From DTU032 sp964346175 (GTDB taxonomy: Bacteria > Bacillota > Clostridia > Saccharofermentanales > DTU023): 25,655 nucleotides of DNA. The stretch is from NCBI GenBank assembly GCA_964346175.1, contig CAYFTG010000016.1:1-25655 (forward strand), given 5' to 3'. The position numbers and the translations under genes were made by a program. Below are positions 8,388 through 15,513 of the stretch, piece by piece. The first letter of the stretch is position 1. Each line of letters begins with the position of its first letter. Under the pieces are notes generated by a model, which was not told where the DNA came from, did no database searches, and saw nothing but the letters and a program-made list of their open reading frames with translations.

Positions 8388-10111
8388 TGCTACGACGACT
8401 TAGCCATTATATGAAGGAGTATCGCTTGTATGCGATACTTAGCCCGATTTTTATGGTCATCGAGGTCATGGCGGATGTATATATTCCCTTCTTGATGCGC
8501 GACCTAGTCAATATCGGCATTTATCAGCAAGATTCGCAAGTAGTTATTAATATAGGCATCAAAATGATCCTAGCAGCTATTGTCGGCATTGCTACCGGCG
8601 TGGCTTCAGCCCGCGTCGGGGCGGTGGCAGGTTACGGCTTCGGAGCCAATGTCCGTGCCGCACTCTATAGAAAGATTCAATTATTCTCCTTCGGTAACCT
8701 GGACCAATTCAGCGTACCCAGCCTGATCACGCGGCTTACGAACGATTGTAACCAGATGTCGCATGCGGCTATGATGTCGTTACGTATGGGCGTCAGGGCG
8801 CCGGCTCTTTTCACTTTTGCCCTGATTATGGCCTTTAATATTGACGCGCGACTGGCTCGGGTCTTCCTTGTAGCGATTCCCATCCTGATCGTAGTTTTTT
8901 TAATAATTATGAAACTGGCCGGACCCAGGTTTACGGAGATGCAGGAGCGCGTCGATGATCTCAACGCGATCGTACAGGAAGATTTAACGAATATTCGTGA
9001 AATAAAGACCTTTGTTCGAGTCGACCACGAAAAACGCCGTTTCAAAAAATCTAATGACTCACTAATGCAATCTGCGTTCAGAGCCATCGCCGTGGTAATT
9101 GTTGCTATGCCTGCCGCGGAGCTTGTTATTTACAGCACGATCATTGCCATCCTCTGGTTAGGCGGCTTGGATATCGTTGCCGGTAATATTATGGCCGGAG
9201 ACCTCATTAGCTTTTTGACTTATGTCATGCAAATTTTAATGAGCTTGATCATGTTGGCTATGGTACTCCTGCAGCTGACGCGAGCGAAAGCGTCAGCGGA
9301 GCGGGTATCTGAAGTTCTGACTACCTCAGTTGACATTTCGAGTCCGCAAGATGGGCTGACGTTTTCTCCGGATGGCTCCATCACTTACGAGAACGTCACC
9401 TTTGCTTATCCGGGCAGCGAAAACAATTCTCTCATGGACATCAACCTAGACATTAAATCCGGCGAAGTTATCGGTGTGCTCGGAGCTACAGGTTCAGGAA
9501 AGTCAACCCTCTTATCACTGATTCCGCGCCTCTACGACGTGAGCGCAGGCAGGGTTTTAGTGGGTGGTAAGGATGTGCGCGATTACGATCTGACAGCCCT
9601 GCGTGATACGGTCAGTTTCGTATTGCAGCAGAACACGCTTTTCTCGGGCACATTGCGGGAGAACATGCAGTGGGGCGACAAGGACGCCGGCGATGAAAAA
9701 ATCATCAGAGCCCTCAAGAGAGCCCAAGCCTGGGAGTTCGTCAGCAAAATGCCGCAAGGTCTCGACAGCATAGTCGAGCAAGGCGGCACCAACTTCTCCG
9801 GCGGGCAAAGACAGCGACTCACGATAGCCCGCGCACTGCTCAAGGATCCGCAAATATTAATCCTGGACGACTCGACCTCAGCTGTTGACATGGACACCGA
9901 CGCCAAGATCCGTCGCGCCTTCAACACTGAACTGAAGGGGATAACTAAGATCATCGTTGCTCAGCGCATCGCTTCGGTCGAAAACGCCGACCGCATCCTG
10001 ATCCTGGATGAAGGCCGCGTGTCAGCCTTCGCCCCAGCGGAGGAGCTGATGGAAACCAGCTCCATTTACCGCGAAATTTACGAATCCCAGCAGAGAGGAG
10101 TGGTCGCCTAA
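8387..10111 (+). CDS. ABC exporter half-transporter with degenerate ATP site (heterodimer partner A)
   Basis: 574 residues: six transmembrane helices (about 15-300, ABC_membrane type) followed by a nucleotide-binding domain. Motifs: Walker A GATGSGKST (about 366-374), signature NFSGGQRQR (about 470), Walker B ILDDSTS (about 492) with Asp in place of the catalytic Glu, and Gln instead of His in the H-loop (AQRIASV, about 525). Loss of Glu and His with an intact signature is the pattern of the regulatory subunit in heterodimeric exporters such as TM287/288 or BmrCD. It therefore needs the next gene, whose ATG overlaps this stop by one base. Likely a drug or lipid exporter at the cytoplasmic membrane; substrate unknown. 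Confidence 0.95.
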   Translation: MLRRLSHYMKEYRLYAILSPIFMVIEVMADVYIPFLMRDLVNIGIYQQDSQVVINIGIKMILAAIVGIATGVASARVGAVAGYGFGANVRAALYRKIQLFSFGNLDQFSVPSLITRLTNDCNQMSHAAMMSLRMGVRAPALFTFALIMAFNIDARLARVFLVAIPILIVVFLIIMKLAGPRFTEMQERVDDLNAIVQEDLTNIREIKTFVRVDHEKRRFKKSNDSLMQSAFRAIAVVIVAMPAAELVIYSTIIAILWLGGLDIVAGNIMAGDLISFLTYVMQILMSLIMLAMVLLQLTRAKASAERVSEVLTTSVDISSPQDGLTFSPDGSITYENVTFAYPGSENNSLMDINLDIKSGEVIGVLGATGSGKSTLLSLIPRLYDVSAGRVLVGGKDVRDYDLTALRDTVSFVLQQNTLFSGTLRENMQWGDKDAGDEKIIRALKRAQAWEFVSKMPQGLDSIVEQGGTNFSGGQRQRLTIARALLKDPQILILDDSTSAVDMDTDAKIRRAFNTELKGITKIIVAQRIASVENADRILILDEGRVSAFAPAEELMETSSIYREIYESQQRGVVA

Positions 10112-12108
10112 TGAGTAATAAAATGAAAAATAACAATAATGATAAAGCAAAGAATACCGCTCAGAACGAGAAGCAAAAAGCTCAGCCTAATGCAAGTTTC
10201 GATCGCTTCGCGAAGCCGGAAGATACTTCCAAAACCTTACGTCGCCTCGGCTTCTATCTCGCTGGCAATCGCTGGCGCTTGGTACTGGGACTACTGCTCT
10301 CATCGCTCGGTGCTGTCGGTGGCGTCGCCGGCAACGCTTTCCTGCAGCCGATCATCAACACTTTCGTCTATGAGCGCAGCTTCACGGCAGCGATTCCGTC
10401 AATTATCCTGATGGCGATCGTTTTTCTCTCCTCAGCCGTCTTTAACTACATCGGCATCCGCTTGATGGTCAAGGTCTCTCAAGGCACTTCGAACCACATT
10501 AGGCGCGACCTTTTCAGCAAATTACAGGAGATGCCGCTGACCTTGTTCGACTCGCGCAGCCACGGTGAGCTGATGAGCTCTTTTACAAACGACGTCGACA
10601 ATATCAGCATGGCGCTTGACCAGACTTTGGTGAACCTCCTGACTTCCGGCGTAACCTTTATCGGAACACTCATTATGATGCTGGTGCTCAGCCCTTTCTT
10701 AACTCTTTTAGTGCTCTTGATGGTCGGCTTGATGCTCTTGAGCATCCGTTTCATCTTGTCGCGCAGCCGCAGCGCTTTCCGGGCACAGCAGGCTGAACTC
10801 GCCGACCTGAACGGCTATATCGAAGAGATTATGGAAGGTCAGAAAGTAGTTAAGGTTTTCAATTATGAGAACACTACGATCAATAATTTTGATGAAAAAA
10901 ACGAGAAGCTACGCACTGCTTCTACCGATGCGCAGAGCTATTCCGTAAGTATTTTCCCCATAATGGGCAATCTCAGCTTCGTGCAATATGCCATCACCGC
11001 CATGATCGGTGCCATGCGCATTATCAGTGGGCAAATGGATATCGGTACTCTGGCGACATTCCTGCAGTACACACGAAGCTTCTCGCGCCCCTTGACACAG
11101 ATTTCGAACCAAGTCAACGTCCTGATCGCTGCCTTAGCCGGTGCCGAGCGCGTATTCAATCTGATGGATGAGACTCCTGAGGTGGATGAGGGTGAAGTGC
11201 GCCTTGTCAGAGTCGTGGACTCTGAAGAGGAAGAAATGGATTATGCTCGCGGCACGGTGGATCGCGGACATAAGGATTTCATTCCGACGCGCTATCTGCC
11301 CGATGTTGAAACAGGTGTGCGCGATCTGGTCTGGGCCGTTCCGCAAGAAAACGGGGAGACAGAATACGTCCCGGTCTGCGGCGATATTCGTTTCGAAAAA
11401 GTCAGCTTTTCTTATGTTGAGGGCAAGCCGGTATTGAAAAACATTTCTCTCTACGCCAAACCGGGCCAGAGGATTGCTTTCGTCGGCTCCACCGGCGCAG
11501 GCAAAACCACGATCACAAACCTGATCAATCGTTTTTATGATGTGCAGGAGGGCTGTATTCTCTACGACGGCATCGATATCAAGGATATTCGCAAGGACGA
11601 CTTGCGCATGACCTTGGGTATGGTGCTGCAAGAGGTGCATCTATTCTCGGATACTGTCGCCGAAAATATCCGCTACGGTGACTTGCGAGCTACAGACGAA
11701 GACGTGGTGGCTGCGGCTAAATTTGCCAATGCAGACAGCTTCATCCGTCACTTGCCTGAAGGCTACGACACCGTTTTACACGACAACGGCAGCAGCCTCT
11801 CGCAAGGTCAGCGTCAGCTGATTTCTATTGCGCGTGCCGCTGTCGCAGATCCGCTGATCCTGATTCTGGACGAAGCCACAAGTTCCGTCGACACTAGGAC
11901 AGAGCGCCTCATCGAAAAGGGTATGGACAATATGATGCAAGGTCGTACTACCCTGGCGATTGCCCACCGTCTCTCAACGGTCCGTCATTCAAATGCGATT
12001 ATGGTCTTGGAGGATGGCGAGATTATCGAGCGCGGCGATCATGATCAACTGATGGACATGCAGGGCCGTTACTATGATCTGAATATGGGGACGATCGAAC
12101 TGGAGTAG
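10111..12108 (+). CDS. ABC exporter half-transporter with catalytic ATP site (heterodimer partner B)
   Basis: 665 residues. A hydrophilic Asn/Lys-rich N-terminus (about 1-40) precedes six transmembrane helices and a nucleotide-binding domain: Walker A GSTGAGKTT (about 459), Walker B LILDEATSS (about 584) with catalytic Glu, and H-loop AHRLS (about 618). The signature is altered to LSQGQ (about 563). Its Walker motifs plus partner A's intact signature make the one competent ATP site; its own altered signature completes the degenerate site. It is about 90 residues longer than partner A, mainly through the N-terminal tail and an acidic insertion between membrane and ATPase domains (about 352-425, EEEEMDYARG onward). 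Transcribed and translated with marR and partner A. Confidence 0.95.
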   Translation: MSNKMKNNNNDKAKNTAQNEKQKAQPNASFDRFAKPEDTSKTLRRLGFYLAGNRWRLVLGLLLSSLGAVGGVAGNAFLQPIINTFVYERSFTAAIPSIILMAIVFLSSAVFNYIGIRLMVKVSQGTSNHIRRDLFSKLQEMPLTLFDSRSHGELMSSFTNDVDNISMALDQTLVNLLTSGVTFIGTLIMMLVLSPFLTLLVLLMVGLMLLSIRFILSRSRSAFRAQQAELADLNGYIEEIMEGQKVVKVFNYENTTINNFDEKNEKLRTASTDAQSYSVSIFPIMGNLSFVQYAITAMIGAMRIISGQMDIGTLATFLQYTRSFSRPLTQISNQVNVLIAALAGAERVFNLMDETPEVDEGEVRLVRVVDSEEEEMDYARGTVDRGHKDFIPTRYLPDVETGVRDLVWAVPQENGETEYVPVCGDIRFEKVSFSYVEGKPVLKNISLYAKPGQRIAFVGSTGAGKTTITNLINRFYDVQEGCILYDGIDIKDIRKDDLRMTLGMVLQEVHLFSDTVAENIRYGDLRATDEDVVAAAKFANADSFIRHLPEGYDTVLHDNGSSLSQGQRQLISIARAAVADPLILILDEATSSVDTRTERLIEKGMDNMMQGRTTLAIAHRLSTVRHSNAIMVLEDGEIIERGDHDQLMDMQGRYYDLNMGTIELE

Positions 12109-12172
12109 AGGTTGCAGACGAGCGAGCGGGGGAATACCGCGAGCGCTGCGGCAGGAGCAGGCAGGGCGCAAG

Positions 12173-12194
12173 GCGGTCGCGGGGCCCCGCGCCG
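12173..12194. terminator. GC-rich palindrome between convergent genes
   Basis: A perfect 14-bp palindrome CGCGGGGCCCCGCG (12178-12191), extendable with small bulges, sits between the stop of the ABC operon and the end of the convergent pseudogene. It could end transcription in both directions, but there is no T-run on either side. The whole 12109-12195 stretch is much more GC-rich than its surroundings. Confidence 0.3.
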
Positions 12195-12195
12195 C

Positions 12196-12988
12196 TTAGA
12201 TCAGGTCGCGACTGGCTTCGGCTATGTAGGACTGCCAGCGCTCCTGGCTGAATTCTTGGAAGCGAAACTGCTTTTTCTGGTAATCTTGCTTTAGGAAATC
12301 TGCCATATTTTCGACGAAAAAGAGATGCAGCTTTTCGCTAGCCTGCTTGGGTTTGATTAAGTAGAGCAGGGTGAGGTCTTTTAGGCAGAGGATAGCTGAA
12401 TCCGACATTGAAGAGTAGAAGACTTGGGTTTTTTCTATCGATTCGCGGTTGACTATATCCTCAAAGCGGCACAACATCTCGACTCGCTTTGCTTTTTCTA
12501 CATTGAGATTTCCTGAGAAGGGCACCACCGTTCTGCCGGAGCGAACGAATTCTGCTATGGCGGAAGCGGCAGGGTAAAAGTCGAGCCCCGAAGTCATCAG
12601 AGCCTGGAAGAAGTCGGCTAGGAGTTCGCGCCGTTCGCCGGAGGGTTCGACTGCAGACATTTCGTGGGCTTTTAAGAAAAAGCCGAGAGGTTCATAGGCG
12701 TAGAGTGCGGCGGGTTCACGCTCCAAAAAGTTCAGCAAGTAGGCGGGATCGCTATCCAGCATCTGCTGAACTTCTTCTTTGTTGAAGCTCAGCTTGCGGC
12801 CCCAGTGCTCTTCGAGGAATTGCGCGAAACGCAGGAGGTAATACTTGTTGGAGATTACTTTGACGGCGGGCGTTTCGTCGGGGAGTGTGTCGAAGATTAA
12901 GAGAAGGTGGTCTTTGACGAGAATGAAATGATCTTGTATCGGAGCGGTCTCCCAGAAATAGAGGTCGAACGAGTTTTCGAAGGGGTGC
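12196..12988 (-). pseudogene. C-terminal fragment of the ~460-aa HTH-containing family
   Basis: The frame ending with TAA at 12196 reads as the C-terminal ~260 residues of the protein encoded just upstream. FENSFDLYFWETAP, DHFILVKDHLLLIF, LLADFFQALM and VFYSSMSDSAILCLKDLTLLYLI align with the LSFWQPD, NDFILFKDQLLLLF, LLSFFEGILS and LIYSSLSRMMILCLSTSSLIYTV segments of the 12989-14374 protein. The HTH and middle region are missing. The homology begins immediately at the end of the upstream gene, in a different frame, with no ribosome-binding site and no ATG, GTG or TTG before an ATG at 12762. An N-terminally deleted tandem copy is the simplest reading. Residues 12762-12196 (188 aa) could still be translated, but nothing supports it. 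Confidence 0.75.
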
Positions 12989-14374
12989 TTAACCGATTCT
13001 CCCGTGCAGGTATTTGTCCCACAATTCCTGATTAAACACAGCCACTTTCAGGCTGTTCTTTTCTATTTGGTCCTTTAAGGTTTTTCCGATATCTGCTCCG
13101 GGCAGGAGGTGGATCTTTTCGTTTTGCAGAGAGTGGTCCACCGTGTAGATAAGGCTTGATGTGGACAGGCACAGTATCATCATCCGCGATAAGCTACTGT
13201 AAATAAGGTGTAACTTGTTTTTTTGCGCTGAGCTGTGCTGGATCATACGCCGCAGATAGGCCGTGCGTTCCGAGGGAGGTATCTCGATGGCACCGTAGAA
13301 AGGCACCTGTACTCTGCCGGTGTCGATGAATAGTTTGAGAGCATCGTCGGAGAAAAAAATAGCTCCATCGCCGCTTAAAATCCCCTCGAAAAACGAGAGC
13401 AAATCTTTCCGTTCGGTGGCTGATCTAATGAGCGGGCTAAGGTTCTCTTCGCTGGCTGAGATCCCGATGGGGCTGAAAATGAAGGAGGCTTCGATCTGTA
13501 GTTCTTGGGCAAAGCTGGCCAAAATGCCAGGATGGGTTGACCTGATGTGATCGACGTCCTCACGATTGTAGGTCAGCTTCACTGCGGCATTTTGAAAGGC
13601 CTTCTCATAAAAGTGTTGTACGTAGCTGCGATCGTTGATTACGGTCATGCTCAAGGTGTTGTCCAGCTGGTGTCCGAAGAGGAGAAGGAGCTGATCTTTG
13701 AACAGGATGAAATCGTTGTCGAAGGTGGAGTCTGGCTGCCAAAAGCTGAGCTTGCAAAATTCCTGAAAGTTATGGATAAATTCAAGAGGGCTTCGAGTGT
13801 TAAAGCCGGGCGCAAGCTCTGAGGAATAGATCGCTTGATTAAACTTTACCGGACGCTGCTTGTTCCATAAAATACGGATGCGTTTGAGGAGTGAAGGGAG
13901 ATACTTGGAAAAGAACGGCAGCGAGCTGTATATGTCCAGCTCCGTTTCGGGATCTCTAAGCAGTTGATCGGACAGGACGACACAAAAGGTATTCATGATG
14001 ATGTCATCTGCCAGATACGTAATGCCACGGTCCGGGATTTCCTGCTCATGCTCGTTTGCCGCTGCCCAATCGCGATCGAAATAATATTCCAGAGCGTTCT
14101 CCAGAAAAACCTCCAATTCGTGTTGGGAATTAAACTTGTAAATAATGGGGAAGATGTCCTTGAACTTGAAGTGGCAGTTGGTGGAGAAAATATGCTTAGC
14201 CAAAACGCGAGCTGCGTTTTGGCTAAATTTCTCTTTTTCCTTAAAGGCGGGGAGACGTTTTCCGCTCAAGATTAAGCTTAGACGACTGGGTGTCATGTGA
14301 GTATCCATTGCAAAATCCGCCTTCGACGTTTCAGCAATTTCAATTAGTGCATCTAATAAAGCACCTGTAGTCAT
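12989..14374 (-). CDS. Unrecognised ~460-aa protein with N-terminal XRE-like HTH, copy 1
   Basis: 461 residues, no family recognised. The N-terminus (about 5-65) looks like a Cro/C1-type helix-turn-helix (DFAMDTHMTPSRLSLILSGKRLP, with the SGK turn common in XRE proteins). A highly conserved segment follows (about 85-110, NCHFKFKDIFPIIYKFNS), then about 350 residues without known motifs, rich in hydrophobic and aromatic residues but without signal peptide or clear membrane helices. It is paralogous to the gene at 22597-23967; both start MTTG and have the same length. The start is the ATG at 14374 with a weak GAGAG site. It lies 64 bp after the DsbA-like stop on the same strand, so it may be co-transcribed. 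A DNA-binding regulator with a sensing C-terminal region is plausible, not shown. Confidence 0.75.
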   Translation of the reverse strand: MTTGALLDALIEIAETSKADFAMDTHMTPSRLSLILSGKRLPAFKEKEKFSQNAARVLAKHIFSTNCHFKFKDIFPIIYKFNSQHELEVFLENALEYYFDRDWAAANEHEQEIPDRGITYLADDIIMNTFCVVLSDQLLRDPETELDIYSSLPFFSKYLPSLLKRIRILWNKQRPVKFNQAIYSSELAPGFNTRSPLEFIHNFQEFCKLSFWQPDSTFDNDFILFKDQLLLLFGHQLDNTLSMTVINDRSYVQHFYEKAFQNAAVKLTYNREDVDHIRSTHPGILASFAQELQIEASFIFSPIGISASEENLSPLIRSATERKDLLSFFEGILSGDGAIFFSDDALKLFIDTGRVQVPFYGAIEIPPSERTAYLRRMIQHSSAQKNKLHLIYSSLSRMMILCLSTSSLIYTVDHSLQNEKIHLLPGADIGKTLKDQIEKNSLKVAVFNQELWDKYLHGRIG

Positions 14375-14438
14375 TGATCTCTCACTCTCTCATGGCTGTC
14401 TCACGTGTTGTTTACGGCTCTTCATGGCCGCGGAGTTT

Positions 14439-14939
14439 TTATTTAGCTTTTTTCAGGAACTTTTCGATTTGCTTTTCGCTAAGTCCGAGTCCTCCTGAAG
14501 CGTCGAGTTTCTTGCCGTTCATGCGCAGCGCCGGGATATACCAGACGCCGTTTTGCTCGTAAGCATAGTCGTTGCCTTCGATTTGCTTATCTTTATAGGT
14601 TTCATTTTCCAGAACCTCAATCAAAGCCTGAGGGTCCAGCAGATCTTTGACATATTCCGCAAAAGCCTCACGGTCGTGACGTCCAACGCGATCAACGTTG
14701 GCGGCTCTGAACACGCGTGTGTTGTATTCGACCAGATCGCAGCCTTCTTCTTGGGCAAAAAAGAAGCCCTGAATGCCGAGATTGCTGAAATAAGGATTGC
14801 TTACCGGCAGAGGATTGACATCGCACGGACGCCATAACACCTCGATGTCCGGATGTTGGTCTAATTGCTTCAGCAAGGCTTCATAGCCTCGCATGCAGAA
14901 GGGGCAGGTATAATCATAAAAAAATTCGAGTTGACTCAT
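14439..14939 (-). CDS. DsbA-family thioredoxin-fold protein (CPFC)
   Basis: 166 residues from the ATG at 14939, which has a GAGAGGA ribosome-binding site; an ATG 15 bp upstream would put that site inside the gene. LEFFYDYTCPFC near the N-terminus is the thioredoxin-fold strand and active-site CxxC, followed by the alpha-helical insertion of DsbA/FrnE-like proteins and a late YIPALRMNGKKL segment carrying the cis-proline-type loop. There is no signal peptide, so it acts in the cytoplasm, as FrnE-like oxidoreductases or 2-hydroxychromene-2-carboxylate isomerase relatives do. Substrate unknown. It follows csoR on the same strand but has its own promoter-like region with a 17-bp palindrome, so membership of the copper operon is uncertain. 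Confidence 0.85.
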   Translation of the reverse strand: MSQLEFFYDYTCPFCMRGYEALLKQLDQHPDIEVLWRPCDVNPLPVSNPYFSNLGIQGFFFAQEEGCDLVEYNTRVFRAANVDRVGRHDREAFAEYVKDLLDPQALIEVLENETYKDKQIEGNDYAYEQNGVWYIPALRMNGKKLDASGGLGLSEKQIEKFLKKAK

Positions 14940-14984
14940 TTCTGTTCCTCTCATCTCTTCGCAGTTTGTGCGTCTGTTTTTAAA

Positions 14985-15004
14985 AGTATAGCAAAGTTTG
15001 CTAT
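14985..15004 (-). promoter_or_regulatory. Promoter and perfect 17-bp palindrome before the DsbA-like gene
   Basis: ATAGCAAAGTTTGCTAT (14988-15004) is a perfect inverted repeat with one central base. On the minus strand its last bases overlap a -10 TATACT (14990-14985). The -35 17 bp upstream (TACATC) is weak. The layout suggests a repressor or activator site controlling the DsbA-like gene, about 46 bp before its ATG. Confidence 0.5.
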
Positions 15005-15032
15005 TTCGATGTAGCTACAACAGCGCTTTGGG

Positions 15033-15299
15033 CTAGCTGCTCAGCTTTTTGATAATGGTTTGTATTTCTCGGATTTTTTCAGCTTTGTCTTCATCCGAAT
15101 CGAAGGACTCGCGCACGCAGAGTTGTAGATGTTCGGTCAGGACTTCGGTGTTGACCTTTTTCAAGATCGCTATCGTGGCTAGTATCTGATTGGAAATATC
15201 GATACAGTAGCGGTCGTCTTCGACCATGCGGATGAGGCCGTCGATCTGTCCGCGTGCGGTTTTGAGCAAACTTAGGTTTTTTTCGTGCTTAGCTTTCAT
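15033..15299 (-). CDS. csoR: CsoR-type copper-sensing repressor
   Basis: 88 residues from the ATG at 15299, an all-helical DUF156 (CsoR/RcnR/FrmR) protein. The Cu(I) ligand pattern is present: Cys in RYCIDISNQI, and His plus Cys in TEHLQLCVRE. This matches the Cys-His-Cys of copper-type CsoR rather than the RcnR or FrmR patterns. In the family, Cu(I) binding releases DNA and derepresses efflux. It overlaps the 3' end of copA by 11 bp and is therefore translated from the same transcript; the ribosome-binding site (GAAGAAA) is weak, as expected with coupling. A likely operator is the C-tract/G-tract palindrome at 18217-18236. Confidence 0.9.
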   Translation of the reverse strand: MKAKHEKNLSLLKTARGQIDGLIRMVEDDRYCIDISNQILATIAILKKVNTEVLTEHLQLCVRESFDSDEDKAEKIREIQTIIKKLSS

Positions 15300-15513
15300 T
15301 TTCTTCAACGGACACAACTTCGTATCCTGCCTCCGTCACTGCGTGTGTTAGGAATTCACTTTGTACGATGTCTTTGCTTAATACGGTCGCGGTTCCGCTC
15401 TCAAGGTCGACCACGACGTTGTGGACGTGGGGGACAGTGAGTAGGGCGCGTTCGACTGACCTTTGGCAATGCCCGCAGGTCATGTTATTTATTTTAAGAA
15501 TTGTTTGTTTCAT
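15289..15513 (-). CDS. Putative free CopZ-type chaperone from an internal start inside copA
   Basis: An ATG at 15513, in frame with copA, is preceded at exactly 6 bp by AGGAGGT (15526-15520), one of the best ribosome-binding sites in the window. Translation from it gives 74 residues, the normal length of a CopZ/Atx1-like Cu(I) chaperone, beginning MKQTILKINNMTCGHC and covering exactly the HMA domain with no linker. Its predicted role would be to deliver Cu(I) to CopA and to CsoR. The sequence shows the site and the frame; that ribosomes use it is inferred. The alternative is a recent fusion of separate copA and copZ genes that kept the old start signal without function. Confidence 0.6.
   Translation of the reverse strand: MKQTILKINNMTCGHCQRSVERALLTVPHVHNVVVDLESGTATVLSKDIVQSEFLTHAVTEAGYEVVSVEENES

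Noticed and set aside
11134..11640. Minus-strand 168-codon frame inside ABC partner B
   Set aside because: It is antisense to a well-conserved ABC transporter region, has no start signals, and shows no recognisable motifs.
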